Assembly: GCF_003339685.1 (NCBI RefSeq)
Contig: NZ_QPKI01000001.1
Span: 73,496 to 137,495 of the forward strand
Length of the DNA stretch: 64,000 bases
Direction of reading: 5' to 3'
DNA from: Halomonas sp. DQ26W
Lineage (GTDB): Bacteria > Pseudomonadota > Gammaproteobacteria > Pseudomonadales > Halomonadaceae
The notes beneath the pieces were generated by a model that was not told the DNA's origin, did no database searches, and saw only the letters and a program-made list of their open reading frames with translations. The position numbers were made by a program, and so were the translations under genes. Shown here one piece after another: positions 58,041-64,000 of this stretch (its first letter is position 1; each line of letters starts with the position of its first letter).

Positions 58041-58994
58041 CTAAGCAGGGGCGCCATAGCTCATCAGGCGATTATACCGGCGTTCAAGCAGAGCCTCGGT
58101 ATCCATTGCTTCCAATCGGTCGAGACTTGCCAGCAGCGCCGTTTTGACCCGCTCGGCGGTATCGACAGGATGACGATGGGCGCCGCCCAGCGGCTCGGGA
58201 ATCAGCGTATCGACGAAGCCCAGCTCCTTGAGCCTCTCGGCGGTGATACCCATGGCCTGGGCGGCATCGGAGGCCTTCTCGGCGCTCTTCCACAGGATCG
58301 AGGCACAGCCTTCCGGAGAGATCACCGCATAGGTGGAGTACTGAAGCATGGCCAGCTCGTCGCACACACCGATGGCCAGCGCCCCACCGGAACCGCCTTC
58401 GCCCACCACGGTGGCGAGTATCGGAGTCTTGAGTCGTGACATCACCGCCAGGTTGTAGGCGATCGCTTCCGACTGGCCACGCTCCTCGGCATCGATGCCG
58501 GGGTAGGCCCCGGGCGTGTCGATGAAGGTCAGCACCGGCATCTTGAAGCGCTCGGCCATCTCCATCAGCCGGCACGCCTTGCGGTAACCCTCGGGGCGCG
58601 GCATGCCGAAGTTGCGGCGCACCTTCTCTTTCACCTCACGTCCCTTCTGGTGGCCAATGATCATAACCGGTCGATCATCCAGGCGAGCCACCCCGCCGAC
58701 GATGGCCGGGTCGTCGGCAAAGCGACGGTCGCCATGCAGCTCGTCGAAGTCGGTGAAGATGTGCTCGAGGTAGTCCAGGGTGTAGGGGCGCTGCGGGTGG
58801 CGCGAAAGCTGCGAGACCTGCCAGGGGCTCAGGCCCTTGAAGATCGACTCGGTGAGCTTGCGGCTCTTCTCTTCGAGTCGACTGACCTCGTCACTGAGGC
58901 TGACCTGACTGTCGTTGCCGACCAGGCGCAGCTCTTCGATCTTGGCCTGAAGCTCGGCGATGGGCTGTTCGAAATCGAGATAATTGGGATTCAT
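58041..58994 (-). CDS. accA: Acetyl-CoA carboxylase carboxyltransferase subunit alpha
   Basis: Transfers carboxyl from carboxybiotin to acetyl-CoA together with AccD. 317 residues: [18 protein letters not shown] coiled start, [67 protein letters not shown], oxyanion-forming [20 protein letters not shown], and [15 protein letters not shown]. The dnaE-accA-tilS order is conserved. It is bracketed by the two copies of repeat family C. Confidence 0.98.
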   Translation of the reverse strand: MNPNYLDFEQPIAELQAKIEELRLVGNDSQVSLSDEVSRLEEKSRKLTESIFKGLSPWQVSQLSRHPQRPYTLDYLEHIFTDFDELHGDRRFADDPAIVGGVARLDDRPVMIIGHQKGREVKEKVRRNFGMPRPEGYRKACRLMEMAERFKMPVLTFIDTPGAYPGIDAEERGQSEAIAYNLAVMSRLKTPILATVVGEGGSGGALAIGVCDELAMLQYSTYAVISPEGCASILWKSAEKASDAAQAMGITAERLKELGFVDTLIPEPLGGAHRHPVDTAERVKTALLASLDRLEAMDTEALLERRYNRLMSYGAPA

Positions 58995-59126
58995 AGTGGC
59001 TAAGCCGCCTTGTCATTGCTGTCGCCGGGGTACAGTGACCGCTTCTTGCCCCGGAAGCCATAAAGTCGAGTGTCGGCATTATCGCACCCTGACGAAGTCG
59101 CGCAAGGCGTGAAAGCGCGGCTTTTC

Positions 59127-59225
59127 CGGCGACAGGTCTATGCGGAGGCGCTGTGAACCCATCCCTGGGCGCTACTTTTGCCATCCATGGCAAAAGACCT
59201 CCGCTACGGCCTGTCCCCGGCGCCG
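59127..59225 (+). repeat. Dispersed palindromic repeat, family B, copy 3
   Basis: The cleanest copy: outer arms CGGCGACAGG and CCTGTCCCCGG, then GCGGAGG and CCTCCGC, and the inner hairpin TTTTGCCATCCATGGCAAAA. Located between accA and dnaE beside family C copy 2. Confidence 0.9.
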
Positions 59226-59251
59226 CTCTCAGCCAAGGTGGTGAGTTCAGG

Positions 59252-59387
59252 CTCTGTCCGAAAAGTCGGCGAGCGATGGTCAGACAAGGCAAAAAACGGC
59301 GCAAAAGCGGAGTTTACTTTAGTAAATGAGCATTTTAAGACGTTTTTTAACGCCGTATGACCGAGCGCAGGCACTTTTCGGACAGAG
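59252..59387. repeat. Family C element, copy 2, with 15-bp terminal inverted repeats
   Basis: A 136-bp unit bounded by CTCTGTCCGAAAAGT (59252-59266) and its perfect complement ACTTTTCGGACAGAG (59373-59387), enclosing a 93-bp core (59278-59370) shared with 57940-58032. The right end lies one base from the dnaE stop codon, so it may also act as the dnaE terminator. The layout resembles a miniature inverted-repeat element. Confidence 0.85.
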
Positions 59388-59388
59388 T

Positions 59389-62889
<3,501 letters not shown>

Positions 62890-62963
62890 AAAGGGCTCGA
62901 AGCTTGGCGGTAAATGGTCGGTACGAAAACCAGGCTATTGGACCTGTGGCATGGCATAGGCTA

Positions 62964-63110
62964 TCGCATCCTGCTTCGCTCGCGGCTGATCCTGCGCTTA
63001 CGCACCCTGCCCGCTCGGAGCTGATGCGGCGACAGCTCTCCGCAGGGGCGCTGTAAATACCTCCCTGTACGCTACTTTTGCCCTGCTGCGCTCTCGCATC
63101 CTGCTTCGCT
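62964..63110. repeat. 17-bp direct repeat, 130 bp apart
   Basis: TCGCATCCTGCTTCGCT occurs at 62964-62980 and 63094-63110; further on, GCCCG(C/T)TCGGAGC is also shared (near 63010 and 63141). The inserted part of family B copy 4 therefore looks derived from its own left flank. Confidence 0.8.
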
Positions 63111-63203
63111 TGCAGGACCGGGGCTGGCCATCCATGGCCAGCCCGTTCGGAGCAGTGCTCCTCACCCATGGCAAAAAACCCCTGCTACGACCTGTCCCCG
63201 GCG
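63027..63203 (+). repeat. Dispersed palindromic repeat, family B, copy 4 (expanded)
   Basis: Begins CGGCGACAG and ends CCTGTCCCCGGCGC like the other copies, but the inner hairpin is opened by about 80 extra bases between TTTTGCC and ATGGCAAAA. The insert carries its own perfect hairpin with 11-bp arms (63121-63131 GGGCTGGCCAT against 63134-63144). It lies just downstream of rnhB. Confidence 0.85.
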
Positions 63204-63221
63204 CTCCTCGCTATCGGATGC

Positions 63222-63833
63222 CTAGAACAGCGCCAGTTGGCGCTTGACCGGGCCGAAGGAGCGACGGTGCTCCGGCAGCGGCCCCAGGCGCTCCAGGACG
63301 GCCAGGTGCTCGCGGGTCGGGTAGCCCTTGTGGCGAGCGAAGCCGTACCCGGGAAAGAGGCGGTCGAGCGCCACCATCTGGGCATCGCGGGATACCTTGG
63401 CGAGGATCGACGCGGCCGCGATGGCTGGATGGCGGGCATCTCCTTTTACCACCGCCTGGCCGGGAACATGATGCCCGGGCAGGCGATTACCGTCCACCAG
63501 CAGGTACTCCGCGGCCAGCGGCAGGGCATCGATGGCTCGGCGCATGGCGAGATGGGTGGCGTGATAGATATTGAGTTCGTCGATCTCGGCAACCGAGGCC
63601 TCGGCCACGGCAAAGGCCAGGGCCTTTTCGCGAATCTCGCCATCCAACCGTTCGCGGCGCTCTGCCGTGAGCTGCTTGGAATCGGCCAGACCCGCGATGG
63701 GCCTGGCCGGGTCGAGAATAACGGCAGCGGCCACCACGGCACCGATGAGCGGTCCGCGACCCACCTCGTCGACACCCGCCAGCAGGGTGCCCTGATAGTC
63801 GATGGTCAGGGGTGGCAGTTCATGGGGCTTCAT
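63222..63833 (-). CDS. rnhB: Ribonuclease HII
   Basis: Cleaves RNA in RNA-DNA hybrids and starts removal of misincorporated ribonucleotides. 203 residues: [12 protein letters not shown] with catalytic Asp22 and Glu23, [39 protein letters not shown], and the C-terminal [13 protein letters not shown] at 63833 with AAGGA 9 bases upstream; upstream in-frame codons belong to the overlapping preceding gene. Conserved order lpxB-rnhB-dnaE. Confidence 0.97.
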   Translation of the reverse strand: MKPHELPPLTIDYQGTLLAGVDEVGRGPLIGAVVAAAVILDPARPIAGLADSKQLTAERRERLDGEIREKALAFAVAEASVAEIDELNIYHATHLAMRRAIDALPLAAEYLLVDGNRLPGHHVPGQAVVKGDARHPAIAAASILAKVSRDAQMVALDRLFPGYGFARHKGYPTREHLAVLERLGPLPEHRRSFGPVKRQLALF

Positions 63834-63999
63834 CGCTCTGTGTCCTTTCTCTTCCCGCTTGATTCGGGCTCGCCTGACCCCCCACACCACCAGCTCCAGG
63901 CTTCAACTGTACCCCGACAGCGATAGTACTGTCGGGCGAGACGCTCTCGGGCAGCGCGCGCCCCTCCACCAGCGCCTCGACGGCGTCGCAGGCGCGACG
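63820..63999 (-). CDS. lpxB: C-terminal end of an upstream gene, probably lpxB (partial)
   Basis: Sixty codons enter from the right edge and stop at TGA (63820-63822), 14 bp inside rnhB. The codons use G or C at third positions like real genes here, at least for the first 35. The peptide reads [20 protein letters not shown] and continues into a Gly-rich tail ending QSDEAP. The place before rnhB-dnaE-accA normally holds lpxB (lipid-A-disaccharide synthase), and the ACDAVEAL segment would suit its last helix; the long tail is unusual. The assignment rests mainly on gene order. Confidence 0.5.
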   Translation of the reverse strand, partial: RRACDAVEALVEGRALPESVSPDSTIAVGVQLKPGAGGVGGQASPNQAGRERTQSDEAP

Positions 64000-64000
64000 A

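Overview
The window is GC-rich, gene-dense chromosomal DNA of a gammaproteobacterium. Gene content and order (alaS-lysC-csrA-tRNA, recX-recA-pncC-mutS-fdxA, mrcA/pilMNOPQ-aroK-aroB-gltBD, priA-argS-SPOR-hslVU, ubiE-ubiJ-ubiB-hisE-tatABC, rho-ubiD-fre-folM, lpxB-rnhB-dnaE-accA-tilS) match the Pseudomonas/Oceanospirillales type; together with the protein sequences this points to a Halomonas-like member of the Halomonadaceae. There is no prophage, insertion sequence, CRISPR array or rRNA. Almost all protein genes are core housekeeping genes; the unusual material is in the gaps.

Layout. 1-900: REP-like repeats, then a minus-strand tRNA operon (Ser-GCU, Arg-ACG, Arg-ACG) with a good promoter and terminator. 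945-7705 (minus): csrA, lysC, alaS, recX, recA (LexA box upstream), pncC. 7860-10919 (plus): mutS, fdxA. 11031-11262 (minus): an unannotated Rsm/Csr-type small RNA with 14 GGA motifs, its own terminator and an upstream GacA-type palindrome. 11455-15352 (minus): eno, kdsA, pyrG. 15833-28781 (minus): gltD, gltB, aroB, aroK, pilQPONM, divergent from mrcA (29044). 31650-33403 (minus): maeB, rpmE. 33550-46172 (plus): priA, argS, a SPOR protein, hslV, hslU, a DUF971 gene, ubiE, ubiJ, ubiB, hisE, tatABC. 46227: elbB; 47085: hemB. 48138-53576 (minus): a DUF3087 gene, a DAHP synthase with an elaborate aromatic leader region, a 40-residue membrane peptide, folM, fre, ubiD. 53865-64000: rho, ppx (short form), tilS, accA, dnaE, rnhB and the end of what is probably lpxB.

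How it fits together. Translation and its fidelity (alaS, argS, tRNAs, tilS, rpmE), DNA replication and repair (dnaE, rnhB, mutS, recA/recX, priA), envelope growth (mrcA, kdsA, lpxB), type IV pilus assembly, ubiquinone synthesis (ubiE/J/B/D), Tat export, nitrogen assimilation (gltBD) and the shikimate pathway (aroG, aroB, aroK) are represented. A post-transcriptional theme stands out: csrA lies about 10 kb from a predicted RsmZ-like sponge RNA, and two copies of a structured dispersed repeat (about 15.5 and 40.6 kb) carry a hairpin identical to the core of the in-vitro-selected CsrA site. The aroG leader combines a classical transcription attenuator (peptide with QYWYWF) with a second aromatic-rich leader peptide whose mRNA can fold in two exclusive ways around the aroG ribosome binding site. 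Three families of dispersed inverted-repeat elements and a set of unrelated short tandem duplications populate the intergenic regions.
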